From Cumulibacter sp047975195 (GTDB taxonomy: Bacteria; Actinomycetota; Actinomycetes; Mycobacteriales; Antricoccaceae): a DNA stretch of 64,000 nucleotides. Position 1 is the stretch's first letter; each line of letters begins with the position of its first letter. The notes under the pieces are model-generated. The model ran no database searches, was not told the origin of the DNA, and was given only the letters and a program-made list of their open reading frames with translations. Below, in pieces: positions 50,475 to 59,411 of this stretch. The DNA is taken from the NCBI GenBank assembly GCA_047975195.1, contig JBKEDB010000061.1:1-64000 (forward strand), in the 5' to 3' direction. The translations under genes were made by a program, and so were the position numbers.

Positions 50475-51496
50475 CCACACTCCTAGAATCCCGCGAAACG
50501 GCAATAACGAAGGCCCCGTCCAGTTCATTCACGCTTGACGTACGGGACCTGACGACCACCTTCCGCACGCGTCAGGGTGAGACTTCCGCAGTCAATGGAG
50601 TCTCCTTCACACTCGAGCCTGCAAAGACGCTCGCAGTCATCGGTGAGTCAGGTTCTGGCAAGAGCGCGATGCTCCGCTCTGTGATCGGGATCAACCCGAC
50701 GAGCGCGCTGATCACCGGCAAGCTAGTCATGGGGGACCGCGATCTCCTATTGCTGGGTGCGAAGGAACGTCGGTCGGTCCGAGGTCGTGACATCTCGATG
50801 GTCTTCCAAGATCCGCTTACGGCCTTGGATCCCGTATATACCGTGGGTGAGCAGCTGACCGAGACCATCGGCAAGGCGAATCCGGACATGGTAAAGAGCG
50901 AGCGGTGGTCCCGCGCGCTCGAACTTCTCAACCTCGTGCAGATCCCGTCACCTGAGACGCGGCTGAAAGCGTATCCGTCCCAGTTGTCCGGCGGCATGCG
51001 CCAACGCGTCGTGATCGCGATGGCGATTGCCGGTCGACCCAAAGTCCTGTTGGCCGATGAGCCGACGACCGCGCTCGACGTGACCGTTCAGGCTCGCATC
51101 ATCCGGCTATTCCGGCAGTTGCAGATCGAGAACCAGATGAGCATCGTGGTGGTGACCCACGACTTGGGCGTCGCAGCGGAGCTCGCCGATGACGTGGCGG
51201 TTATGTATGCGGGGCGTTTCGTCGAGTTCGGCACGGCCGAACAAGTGCTCAACTCACCGACGCACCCGTACACAGCGGGGCTGATCGAGGCCAACGTGCG
51301 CGCTGGCCAGCCGGGCCGGCCGGTAGCGATCCCCGGTATGCCGCCGTCATTGCAGCGGATCCCGCCTGGTTGTGCTTTCGCACCCCGGTGCCGATATGCG
51401 AGCACAGCGTGCTGGTCGGAGTATCCGCAGGCGCTACTTCAGGACGACGGCCACTGGAGCCGCTGCATCTTCGCCCCAGGCGAGTCCACTGACTAG
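50471..51496 (+). CDS. ABC transporter ATPase, OppD/DppD type
   Basis: A 341-residue nucleotide-binding subunit: Walker A GESGSGKSA, signature LSGGMRQRV, Walker B LLADEPTTALD, and the C-terminal oligopeptide domain with Cys-rich PPGCAFAPRCRYASTAC. It works with the ATPase at 55096 as the D/F pair. The ATG overlaps the TGA of the remnant gene upstream. First intact gene of a nine-gene plus-strand run. Open frame 5' of the ATG is not used. Confidence 0.9.
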   Translation: MTTLLESRETAITKAPSSSFTLDVRDLTTTFRTRQGETSAVNGVSFTLEPAKTLAVIGESGSGKSAMLRSVIGINPTSALITGKLVMGDRDLLLLGAKERRSVRGRDISMVFQDPLTALDPVYTVGEQLTETIGKANPDMVKSERWSRALELLNLVQIPSPETRLKAYPSQLSGGMRQRVVIAMAIAGRPKVLLADEPTTALDVTVQARIIRLFRQLQIENQMSIVVVTHDLGVAAELADDVAVMYAGRFVEFGTAEQVLNSPTHPYTAGLIEANVRAGQPGRPVAIPGMPPSLQRIPPGCAFAPRCRYASTACWSEYPQALLQDDGHWSRCIFAPGESTD

Positions 51497-51531
51497 CAAG
51501 TTCGACCCGTCCTTCAAAGGAGATCAAGAGA

Positions 51532-53175
51532 ATGAAATTGTCTATGCGCAAGGCAGCCACCTTTATCGCAGGCCTACTGGTCGCGGGCATGTCCCTGACG
51601 GCGTGCGGTGCATCAGGAAGCGGTGGGTCGAGCGATCCTGGCGTGCTCAAGATCGCGATGACCGCTTCCGATATCCCGTTCACCGGCACCTACCCGGACA
51701 ACGGTTACGAGGGCTTCCGTTTCATCTCAAACAACCTCTACGACGGTCTCACGCGGCTGAACCTCGACCAGGACACGGAACTGCCGACCCCGCAGCCGAG
51801 CCTCGCTGAGTCGGTTGAGCCCAACGACGACGGCACCGTTTGGACGTTCAAGCTACGCGAGGACGTGGAATTCACCGACGGAACGCCGTTCAACGCTGAT
51901 GCAGTGATCTTCAAACTGGACACCGTTAAGGGCGATCCTGACGGCAAGTACTTCGATGCGGACGTGGCATCGCGGGGGTCCGCCGTATTCAAGTACGTGA
52001 AGGCCGGCGGCTACAAAAAGGTCGATGACTACACGGTGACCGTTGAGACCACGATGCCGTACGGCCTGCTCAATTACGACGCGCTGTCCTGGTTCATCCC
52101 GTCGCCGACCGCGGCCATGGCGGTCATCGATGGCGGCGGTACCTGGGCAGACTTCGCTAAGGCTCCCGTCGGTACGGGGCCGTTCACATTAGAGGAACTC
52201 GTACCGGGCGACCACGCCTTGCTCACGCGCAACGACGACTATTGGCGTGGCCCGGCGAAACTGGAGCAGATCTATCTTTACCCGGCCCCGGAGGCCGCCA
52301 CTCGCCTCTCGATGTTCGAGTCGGGTGAAGTCAACTGGGCCGACGCGCCAGCGCCGGACGCCATTCAACAACTGCAAGACAGCGGGGCCAACGTCATCCT
52401 CGCGAAGTATCCGCATTCGATCTCGCCGCGGTTCAACGAGTTCCGGGCGCCGTTCAAGGACAACATCAAACTGCGTCAGGCGTTGAACTACGCGCTCGAC
52501 CGCGAGGCAACCGCCGCCATCATCAACGATGCCGGCTTCCCGGCATCACAGTACGTGTACGAAGGGCACCCCGACTTCGTCCCGGACAATCCTGGCTACA
52601 GCTACGACCAGGCGAAAGCGGAAGAATTGCTCGCCGAGTCGGGGTATCCCGGCGGTGAGGGCCTAAAGCCACTCGTGTTCGCCTACCCGCAAGGCGGCTC
52701 GGGCAACATGTATCCGCCTGAGATGATGCAGTCACTTCAGCAGCAATTCGCTGACATCGGCGTCGACGTCGAGCTCATGCCGGTCGAATGGAACACGTTG
52801 CTCACCATGGGCATCGAGGGGCTCAACAGCCCGCAATGGCAGGACGTCGATATCCTGTGGGCTTCCCCGGCCGCGGGAATGCTCCCGACCACGTACACCA
52901 CCACGGTGATGTGCGAGCGGGTGCCCGGCAGCCCGAACGCCGCCGGCATGTGCAATCCGGAGATCGACGCGCTCTGGGAAAAGGGCTTGGCCTCTACCGA
53001 CATAGAGCAGACCCACGAGTACTTCCGACAGGGGCTCGACATTGCCTTGGACGAGGCCGACTTCCTGTATTGGATGCACGACCTCAACCTGCGGGTACTC
53101 GCTCCCGAGGTGAAGGGCTTCATTCCGGTGTTGTCCTGGTGGACCGACTTCACCTTGATCTCGGTGGAGGACTGA
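51532..53175 (+). CDS. ABC transporter substrate-binding lipoprotein, family 5 (Opp/Dpp type)
   Basis: A 547-residue lipoprotein with signal peptide and lipobox SLTAC (Cys25), then a family 5 fold: EPNDDGTVWTFKLREDVEFTDGTPF-type strand region, VGTGPFTLEELVPGD, LRQALNYALDRE and AEELLAESGYPGG. It is distant from the binding protein at 31603 despite the same fold. Its ligand is probably the amide compound used by the linked amidases (inference). RBS AAAGGAGAT. Followed one base later by the permease. Confidence 0.9.
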   Translation: MKLSMRKAATFIAGLLVAGMSLTACGASGSGGSSDPGVLKIAMTASDIPFTGTYPDNGYEGFRFISNNLYDGLTRLNLDQDTELPTPQPSLAESVEPNDDGTVWTFKLREDVEFTDGTPFNADAVIFKLDTVKGDPDGKYFDADVASRGSAVFKYVKAGGYKKVDDYTVTVETTMPYGLLNYDALSWFIPSPTAAMAVIDGGGTWADFAKAPVGTGPFTLEELVPGDHALLTRNDDYWRGPAKLEQIYLYPAPEAATRLSMFESGEVNWADAPAPDAIQQLQDSGANVILAKYPHSISPRFNEFRAPFKDNIKLRQALNYALDREATAAIINDAGFPASQYVYEGHPDFVPDNPGYSYDQAKAEELLAESGYPGGEGLKPLVFAYPQGGSGNMYPPEMMQSLQQQFADIGVDVELMPVEWNTLLTMGIEGLNSPQWQDVDILWASPAAGMLPTTYTTTVMCERVPGSPNAAGMCNPEIDALWEKGLASTDIEQTHEYFRQGLDIALDEADFLYWMHDLNLRVLAPEVKGFIPVLSWWTDFTLISVED

Positions 53176-53176
53176 C

Positions 53177-54124
53177 ATGTTTCGCCTCGCCGTACGGCGT
53201 CTGCTCTATTCGATCCCCATTCTCATTGGTGTCTCCATCATCTGCTTCCTGCTGATGAACGTCCTGCCTGGCAGTGCTGCCGGCGGACTCATCAACGACC
53301 AGATGACCGACGCGGAGAAGTATGCGGCGGAGGATCGTCTCGGACTTCATGATCCGCTCCCGATCCGGTACTGGGACTGGCTCGTCAACATCTTCCAGGG
53401 TGACCTTGGATTCTCTCAACAGCGTCACCGCGATGTCTCCGAGCTGCTCGGTCAGGCTTGGGCAAACACCTTCATCCTCGCGATCGTGTCTGCAGTAATT
53501 GGCGTCGTACTGGGGATATTGTTGGGATTCATTGCCGGTACCAGGCGCGGAAGTTGGGTTGACAAGGTCGTCTCGACCTTCAGCCTCGCGGGTCTGAGTA
53601 TCCCGTCGTTCTTCCTCGGTGTGCTACTGCTAAGCGTCTTCGCTTCGAAGTTGCAACTGCTTCCGGCCGGCGGCTGGAACGGGATGGATTACGGGCTTGG
53701 TGGCGCGATCGAGTCGCTCATCCTGCCGGTCGCGACGGGCTCGTTGGTCACCGCGGGCATCACCGCGCGGGTGATGCGAGCAGCGATCGTTGACACGATG
53801 TCCGCTGATTTCATCGAGACGCTGCGAGCGAAAGGGCTTAGCGAGTTCGAGGTCCGCAAGCACGTGATGCGTAACGCGATCTCACCGGTCCTGACTACGT
53901 CGGGTGTTCAGTTCGGTTACCTGCTGGGTGGCTCGGTCGTGGTGGAGACAATCTTCCGGTGGCCGGGCATGGGGACGCTGACCTACAACGCGATCTCCTC
54001 GCGTGATCTGCCGGTCATCCAAGGAACGATCCTCATCATTGCCTTTGCGTTCGTGCTCATCAACTTGGTCGTGGACATCGTCCAGGCCGCGATCGACCCG
54101 CGGGTAAGGGGGACACTGACATGA
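53177..54124 (+). CDS. ABC transporter permease, DppB type
   Basis: A 315-residue permease with six helices, starting LAVRRLLYSIPILIGVSIICF as in DppB. The EAA loop is in LRAKGLSEFEVRKHVMRNAISPV; the family end AIDPRVRG is present. It overlaps the next permease gene by four bases. Part of the amidase-linked importer. Confidence 0.92.
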   Translation: MFRLAVRRLLYSIPILIGVSIICFLLMNVLPGSAAGGLINDQMTDAEKYAAEDRLGLHDPLPIRYWDWLVNIFQGDLGFSQQRHRDVSELLGQAWANTFILAIVSAVIGVVLGILLGFIAGTRRGSWVDKVVSTFSLAGLSIPSFFLGVLLLSVFASKLQLLPAGGWNGMDYGLGGAIESLILPVATGSLVTAGITARVMRAAIVDTMSADFIETLRAKGLSEFEVRKHVMRNAISPVLTTSGVQFGYLLGGSVVVETIFRWPGMGTLTYNAISSRDLPVIQGTILIIAFAFVLINLVVDIVQAAIDPRVRGTLT

Positions 54125-55080
54125 CCGAAACGATGGAGCGTCGACTTCCCGCCGACTTCGCGAGCACAGTCTCCGAAGCGGACCGAGCGGAAGCCGAGCG
54201 TTTACGCCAGGAGTGGATGGCCGTCGATGACGGTGCCAAATCGCAGTCGTTCTGGGCGGAGACCGGTCGTCGGTTCCTGGAGAACAAATTGGGCGTGGCG
54301 GCGGCAGGATTCATCGTCCTGCTCGCGGTAGCAGCCATCCTCGCCCCGTGGATCGTCCCGCACGACCCACTCAGGGGCATTGCCGCCGACCGCCTACTAG
54401 CGCCGTTCAGTGACGGCTATCTGCTCGGCACCGACGAGCAGGGCAGGGATCTGCTGTCACGTTTGATCTACGGCGGTCGGCTCACCCTCGTTGCTGCGTT
54501 CGTACCGACGATTATTGCGACGCTGATCGGCACGGCCATTGGCGTGACGGCCGGAATGTTCGGCGGCAAGGTGCAGACGATCCTGATGCGCGGAATGGAC
54601 ATGCTTTACGCGTTTCCTGCTGTCCTGCTAGCGATCGCCGTCAGCGCCTCACTCGGACCGGGTATGGCGAACGCATTGATCGCAGTCACGATCGTGTCCG
54701 TCCCGCCCGTGGCCCGAGTCGCCGAGTCGGCGACGAGGCGTGTGGTCACCAAGGAGTTCATCGAAGCGGCGAAACTGTCTGGCGCATCGCGGACCAAGGT
54801 CGCGACATCTCAAATCATTCCAAACGTAATGAACGACATCATTGTCTACGCTTCCGGCCTGGTCGGAGTCTCGATGCTGATCGCCGCGAGTCTGTCATTT
54901 CTCGGCCTCGGTTCCCTTCCACCGGCACCGGAATGGGGCTTCATGTTGAACTCCATGCGTAATTCCATCTCGATCGCCATGGTGAACGTGATGTTGCCCG
55001 GCCTGATGATCTTCCTGACCTCCGTCTGCTTCAACCTCGCCAGCGATGCGCTGCGTGAGGCGACCGATAGCCGTCTTTGA
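54121..55080 (+). CDS. ABC transporter permease, DppC type
   Basis: A 319-residue permease. An unusually long cytoplasmic N-terminus (1-55, acidic and Arg-rich) precedes the first helix. The LLGTDEQGRDLLSRLIYGGR motif and EAA loop AAKLSGASRTKVATSQIIPNV are present. The ATG overlaps the DppB-type stop. Confidence 0.92.
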   Translation: MTETMERRLPADFASTVSEADRAEAERLRQEWMAVDDGAKSQSFWAETGRRFLENKLGVAAAGFIVLLAVAAILAPWIVPHDPLRGIAADRLLAPFSDGYLLGTDEQGRDLLSRLIYGGRLTLVAAFVPTIIATLIGTAIGVTAGMFGGKVQTILMRGMDMLYAFPAVLLAIAVSASLGPGMANALIAVTIVSVPPVARVAESATRRVVTKEFIEAAKLSGASRTKVATSQIIPNVMNDIIVYASGLVGVSMLIAASLSFLGLGSLPPAPEWGFMLNSMRNSISIAMVNVMLPGLMIFLTSVCFNLASDALREATDSRL

Positions 55081-55095
55081 GAGGAGAAGTACGCC

Positions 55096-56142
55096 ATGGC
55101 AGACCTCGCCGCCGATAACGAGCGTTCGGTGATTAAGGAATATCCACTGCTCGAGCTGCTCAGCGTGTCCAAGCAGTTCGACGTCAGCCACAACGGCAAG
55201 AAGGCCAAACTGTCAGCCGTCAATAACGTCTCGTTCACCGTCAAGAGGGGCTCGACCCTCGGCATCGTCGGTGAGTCGGGCTGCGGGAAGTCGACGCTCG
55301 CCCGCGTGATCACCGGTCTGCACCCGCCTACCGACGGTGAAATGGTCTTCGCCAACCGACAGATCAAGAGCCGCCGTGGAAAAGAGATGGCCAAGGCCAT
55401 GCAGATGGTCTTCCAGGATCCGCACTCCGCGCTCAACCCGCGCTCGACGATCGGCGAGTCAATCGGCTTCCCGCTGTCCGTTCAGGGCATGTCTAGGGGC
55501 GAAATCGCACAACGAGTCGCCCAGGTCATCGCGGATGTCGGGCTACCGGCGGCGTACGCGTCGCACTATCCGCATCAGCTCTCCGGCGGACAGCGTCAGC
55601 GCGTCAACATCGCCCGAGCACTGGTGGTCCAGCCGCAACTGGTAGTCCTGGACGAGGCGGTTTCCGCGCTCGACAAGTCGATCCAGGCGCAGGTGCTCAA
55701 CCTGCTGTCGGAGCTGCAGGAGCAGTACGGACTGACCTATGTCTTCATTAGTCACGACCTCAACGTGGTCGAGTACATCTCCGACGAAGTGGTCGTGATG
55801 TACCTCGGGCAGGTCGTCGAGCAGTCACCGGCAGAGGAGTTGTACCGCAGGCCGCTGCACCCGTACAGCCAGGTGCTCCTCTCCGCGATTCCTAACCTCG
55901 ACCCGACCAGATCACGCCGCGACGAGTCCGTCAACGAGCTCGATGGCGAGATTCCGAGCCCGATCGATCCACCAAGCGGCTGTCGGTTCCGCACGCGTTG
56001 CCCGTTCGCTCAGGACGTCTGCGCAGCAGAAAAGCCCGAGCGGGTTGAGGTAGAGCCGAATCACTTCGTGGCCTGCCACATCTACACAGGCAAGGTAACC
56101 ATCCCTACGACCGAGTCACTCATCGAAGGAGCACACGCATGA
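55096..56142 (+). CDS. ABC transporter ATPase, OppF/DppF type
   Basis: A 348-residue ATPase with Walker A GESGCGKST, LSGGQRQRV, Walker B VLDEAVSALD (Glu present; Ala replaces the usual Pro) and a C-terminal peptide-transporter domain with CRFRTRCPFAQDVC. Starts after GAGAGGAGAAG. It overlaps the small amidase partner gene by four bases, coupling transport and amidase genes in one transcript. Confidence 0.92.
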   Translation: MADLAADNERSVIKEYPLLELLSVSKQFDVSHNGKKAKLSAVNNVSFTVKRGSTLGIVGESGCGKSTLARVITGLHPPTDGEMVFANRQIKSRRGKEMAKAMQMVFQDPHSALNPRSTIGESIGFPLSVQGMSRGEIAQRVAQVIADVGLPAAYASHYPHQLSGGQRQRVNIARALVVQPQLVVLDEAVSALDKSIQAQVLNLLSELQEQYGLTYVFISHDLNVVEYISDEVVVMYLGQVVEQSPAEELYRRPLHPYSQVLLSAIPNLDPTRSRRDESVNELDGEIPSPIDPPSGCRFRTRCPFAQDVCAAEKPERVEVEPNHFVACHIYTGKVTIPTTESLIEGAHA

Positions 56143-56348
56143 CGACCCCTGAGCAGTCCAAGGCGTACGTCGAGGCCGCGCTAGCGGCGGCACAGATCAC
56201 CCCATTCCCCGACGAAGTTGAGGTGCTCGTCGCGGACTATCCGAAACTGCGCCAGATCGCCGACGGGCTTTATGAGTTCGGCGACGACCTGGAGCCGGCA
56301 ATGACGTACAACCCACTTGAGTTCTTCCCCACCTCTGCTGCGAACTGA
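56139..56348 (+). CDS. Small AtzG/GatC-like amidase partner 2
   Basis: A 69-residue protein, helical hairpin then tail DLEPAMTYNPLEFFP. It is shorter than any enzyme and is placed directly before amidase 2, so I assign it as that enzyme's small subunit. The tail motif (EPAMTYNP) corresponds to YEEPALTFDP of partner 1. The ATG overlaps the upstream ATPase stop. Confidence 0.75.
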   Translation: MTTPEQSKAYVEAALAAAQITPFPDEVEVLVADYPKLRQIADGLYEFGDDLEPAMTYNPLEFFPTSAAN

Positions 56349-56382
56349 CCTGTCAGCCACCCTGCACGAAAGGACCAACATC

Positions 56383-57810
56383 ATGACGATCGCGAACAAC
56401 CTGACGATCAAGGACGCGGCCGACCAACTCCGCTCCGGCAAGCTGACCGCAATGGATCTCACGGCGGAAGTCGTGAGCAAAGCCAAGGCCTACAACGAAG
56501 CGCTCGGAGCGTATGTCGAGATCACTGAAGAACTAGCACTCGAGCAGGCTGCCGCGGCCGACGCCGACTTCAAAGCGGGAATCGACAATGGCCCCCTGCA
56601 AGGCATCCCGCTGGCGGTGAAAGACATTATCGCAATGGTTGGCGCGCCCACGACGGCGAACAGTGAAGTCTTGGACCCCGCATGGGGTCCGGGTCAGGGC
56701 GACGCACCAGTGGTCGCCCGGCTACGAAAGGCGGGTGCCGTCTTCGTCGGGAAATCGACTACCTCAGAATTTGCGATCGGCAACCCGGATGAGACCAAGC
56801 GGTTCCTGATCCCGCGCAACCCGTGGGACATGACCCGCACACCCGCTGGCTCGTCCTCAGGTTCCGGGATCGCGGTGGCCGCCGGTCTCGCGCTCGGCGC
56901 GCTCGGTACCGACACGGGGGGTTCAGTTCGGGGGCCTGCGACGGTCAATGGCCACTCCGGACTGAAGGTCACGTACGGCAGAGTCCCCAAGAGCGGGGTA
57001 GTGCCGTTGGGCTATTCACTGGACTCGATCGGCCCTATGGCGCGAAGCGCGTACGACTGCGCGATCCTGCTCGGCACGATGGCTGGCTGGGAGCCCAGGG
57101 ACCCGAACGTCTCCAAAGCGCCGGTCGACGACTACGTGGGCGCCTTGACCGGAGACGTGTCGGACATCAAGATCGGCCTGCCGATCGAGTACTTCTTCGA
57201 CCACCCATCGCTCGATCCTGAGATGCGTGACAGTGTGCTCGCCGCCGTCCAGCAGCTCGTGGGGCTCGGCGCGGTCTCAGAAGATTTTGTGTTGCCGTAT
57301 GCCGAGCTTGCCAATGATGCAAACAGCATGATCCTGATGGCTGAAGCGCAGAGTTATCACCGGAAGAACCTACAGACGAAGTGGTCCGACTATGGGAAGT
57401 GGACTCGTGCGAACCTGGTCCGCGGCGCGATCTGGTCGGCCACCGACCTCTCTCAGGCCAACCGGTTCCGGCGCGACTGGTCAAAGATCGTCGCCCAAGC
57501 GTTTGAGCAGTACGACGTCCTGGTCACCCCATCAGCAGGTACGCCCGCCCAGCGTCCCGAGGAGATCACCCCGTCGCAACGACTCAGCTCGCTGGCGTTC
57601 ACCGGTCAGTGGAACCTGACCGGTCTCCCCGCGTTGTGCATCCCCACCGGCTTCAGCTCATCCGGACTGCCGCTATCGATGCAGATTGTCGGCAAGCCGT
57701 TCGCTGAAGCGACCGTACTCAAGGTCGCCGACGCGCTGCAGCGCGTGACTGATTACCACCTCGCCGCGCCGTCGCTCGACGGCGTCATCGCGGCGGAGGT
57801 TGCCGCATGA
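56383..57810 (+). CDS. Amidase-signature hydrolase 2 (AtzE/GatA-like)
   Basis: A 475-residue amidase with Lys80 (PLAVKD), cis-Ser157 (AGSSSG) and nucleophile Ser181 (GTDTGGSVR). The start at 56383 is set by AAAGGA and homology; the frame is open 22 codons further upstream within partner 2. It is more divergent than amidases 1 and 3, suggesting a different substrate or step. The last codons overlap partner 3 (ATGA). Confidence 0.9.
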   Translation: MTIANNLTIKDAADQLRSGKLTAMDLTAEVVSKAKAYNEALGAYVEITEELALEQAAAADADFKAGIDNGPLQGIPLAVKDIIAMVGAPTTANSEVLDPAWGPGQGDAPVVARLRKAGAVFVGKSTTSEFAIGNPDETKRFLIPRNPWDMTRTPAGSSSGSGIAVAAGLALGALGTDTGGSVRGPATVNGHSGLKVTYGRVPKSGVVPLGYSLDSIGPMARSAYDCAILLGTMAGWEPRDPNVSKAPVDDYVGALTGDVSDIKIGLPIEYFFDHPSLDPEMRDSVLAAVQQLVGLGAVSEDFVLPYAELANDANSMILMAEAQSYHRKNLQTKWSDYGKWTRANLVRGAIWSATDLSQANRFRRDWSKIVAQAFEQYDVLVTPSAGTPAQRPEEITPSQRLSSLAFTGQWNLTGLPALCIPTGFSSSGLPLSMQIVGKPFAEATVLKVADALQRVTDYHLAAPSLDGVIAAEVAA

Positions 57811-57992
57811 GCGAGACGACCGACGCGGAGATGCTCGCCATTCTCGCCCAGCACGGACTCATTCCGCCGGCGGAGGACTTGCCGCAGATCACCGTCGTCT
57901 ACCAACAGGCACTCGAAATGAAGGCGCTTATCCACGCAGTCGAAGGATCGCGCTACGAGGAACCACTTCTCGTCGCGAAGGCCCGCGGCTGA
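57807..57992 (+). CDS. Small AtzG/GatC-like amidase partner 3
   Basis: A 61-residue protein equal in length to partner 1 and ending in the same kind of tail, GSRYEEPLLV. It overlaps amidase 2 by four bases and precedes amidase 3 by 24 bp, so it is assigned to amidase 3. GatC-like proteins wrap around and stabilise the amidase fold. Confidence 0.75.
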   Translation: MSETTDAEMLAILAQHGLIPPAEDLPQITVVYQQALEMKALIHAVEGSRYEEPLLVAKARG

Positions 57993-58016
57993 GACCTAAC
58001 CGAAAGGAGGAATTCG

Positions 58017-59411
58017 ATGACCAATGATATTTACACGATGACCACCGCGGCGGCCGCACTCAAAGACGGAGCGGTGACCGCGACCAAGCTCGCCGAGGAT
58101 GCGATCGCGGCGGCCACCGCGAAAGACCAGGACCTGGGCATTTACATGCTCCGCTTCGATGACCAACTGCTCGAAACCGCGGCCAAGGCGGACGCCGAGT
58201 TCTCGGCCGGCGGCGAGACACCCCCGATGCTCGGCTTGCCGCTGGGTATCAAAGACATCATCGCCACAAGCGAGGGCGAGACGACAGCGCAGTCGCTGGT
58301 TTTCGATCGGGGGTGGGGAGAGCGTCAGGGGGACGCTGAGGTGGTCCGTCGACTGCGCGCTCACGGCGCTTTGATCGCTGGAAAGACCACCACCATGGAG
58401 TTCGCCACCGGAATCCCTGACCCATCCAAGCCATTCCCCGTGCCGCGCAACCCGTGGAACCCGAAGCATTGGACCGGAGGTTCGTCCTCGGGAACCGGCA
58501 ACGGAATCGTCGCCGGCGCCATGCTTGGGGGGTTGGGCACAGACACCGGTGGCTCGATCCGGCTACCCGCGGCGTACTGCGGCATATCCGGACTGAAGGC
58601 GACCTTCGGCCGGGTACCCAAGTCCGGCTGTGTGCCGCTGGGCTACTCGCTAGACCACATTGGCCCGATGGCCGCTTCGGCGGCCGACTGCGCGCTCATG
58701 CTCAATTCCCTTGCCGGAGCAAACCAAGCCGACCCGACCACCCAGGACGAACCTGTCGTCGACTATCTCGCCGCACTGTGCGGCGACGTCGGCGGGCTCA
58801 GGATCGGCTTCGATCCGCTGCTGGAGTCCAACCCCGACCGAGAATCGGCTGTCGATGAGGCACTGGCCGCCGCTGTTACCCTCTTCAGGGCCGCAGGGGC
58901 AAGTGTCGAGGCGACGAGGTTGCCGCTGTATCCGGAGGTCGCGGCCGCTTGTCGCATTACCTCTCGCTGCGAGGCGCTGAGCTACCACCTGCCCGACCTG
59001 CAATCGCGCTGGGGAGACTATTTCAACTCGACACGGACCGGGGTCGCCTCCGGTGCGTTCTTCACCGGCGCGGATTACGTGCAGGCGCAGCGCGTAAGGC
59101 GTTATGCCCAGAAGGTCGCGGCCGATGAACTGTGGTCGAACTACGACCTGATCCTCACCCCGACCACGAGCACGTCGGCTCCGGCGCTTGCGGATTTGCT
59201 CGAAGGCGGTTGGCAGTTCAGCACGACCCACACCGGTTACTGGAACGCTTTAGGCAATCCGGCGCTGTCAGTGCCGATGGGCTTCGATTCCAAGGGTCTG
59301 CCGCTGTCGCTGCAGATTGTTGGACGCCCGTTCGATGAGGCTACCGTGCTTCGCGCAGGGGACACGTATCAGCGTGGCACTGCCTGGCACCTCGCTCGCC
59401 CCGCTGCCTGA
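58017..59411 (+). CDS. Amidase-signature hydrolase 3 (AtzE/GatA-like)
   Basis: A 464-residue amidase with Lys79 (PLGIKD), cis-Ser156 (GGSSSG) and Ser180 (GTDTGGSIR). It is a close paralogue of amidase 1 on the other strand, sharing long stretches such as EFATG-PDP-KPFP-RNPW. A strong AAAGGAGGAATTCG site precedes the ATG. It overlaps the MFS gene by one base. Confidence 0.9.
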   Translation: MTNDIYTMTTAAAALKDGAVTATKLAEDAIAAATAKDQDLGIYMLRFDDQLLETAAKADAEFSAGGETPPMLGLPLGIKDIIATSEGETTAQSLVFDRGWGERQGDAEVVRRLRAHGALIAGKTTTMEFATGIPDPSKPFPVPRNPWNPKHWTGGSSSGTGNGIVAGAMLGGLGTDTGGSIRLPAAYCGISGLKATFGRVPKSGCVPLGYSLDHIGPMAASAADCALMLNSLAGANQADPTTQDEPVVDYLAALCGDVGGLRIGFDPLLESNPDRESAVDEALAAAVTLFRAAGASVEATRLPLYPEVAAACRITSRCEALSYHLPDLQSRWGDYFNSTRTGVASGAFFTGADYVQAQRVRRYAQKVAADELWSNYDLILTPTTSTSAPALADLLEGGWQFSTTHTGYWNALGNPALSVPMGFDSKGLPLSLQIVGRPFDEATVLRAGDTYQRGTAWHLARPAA

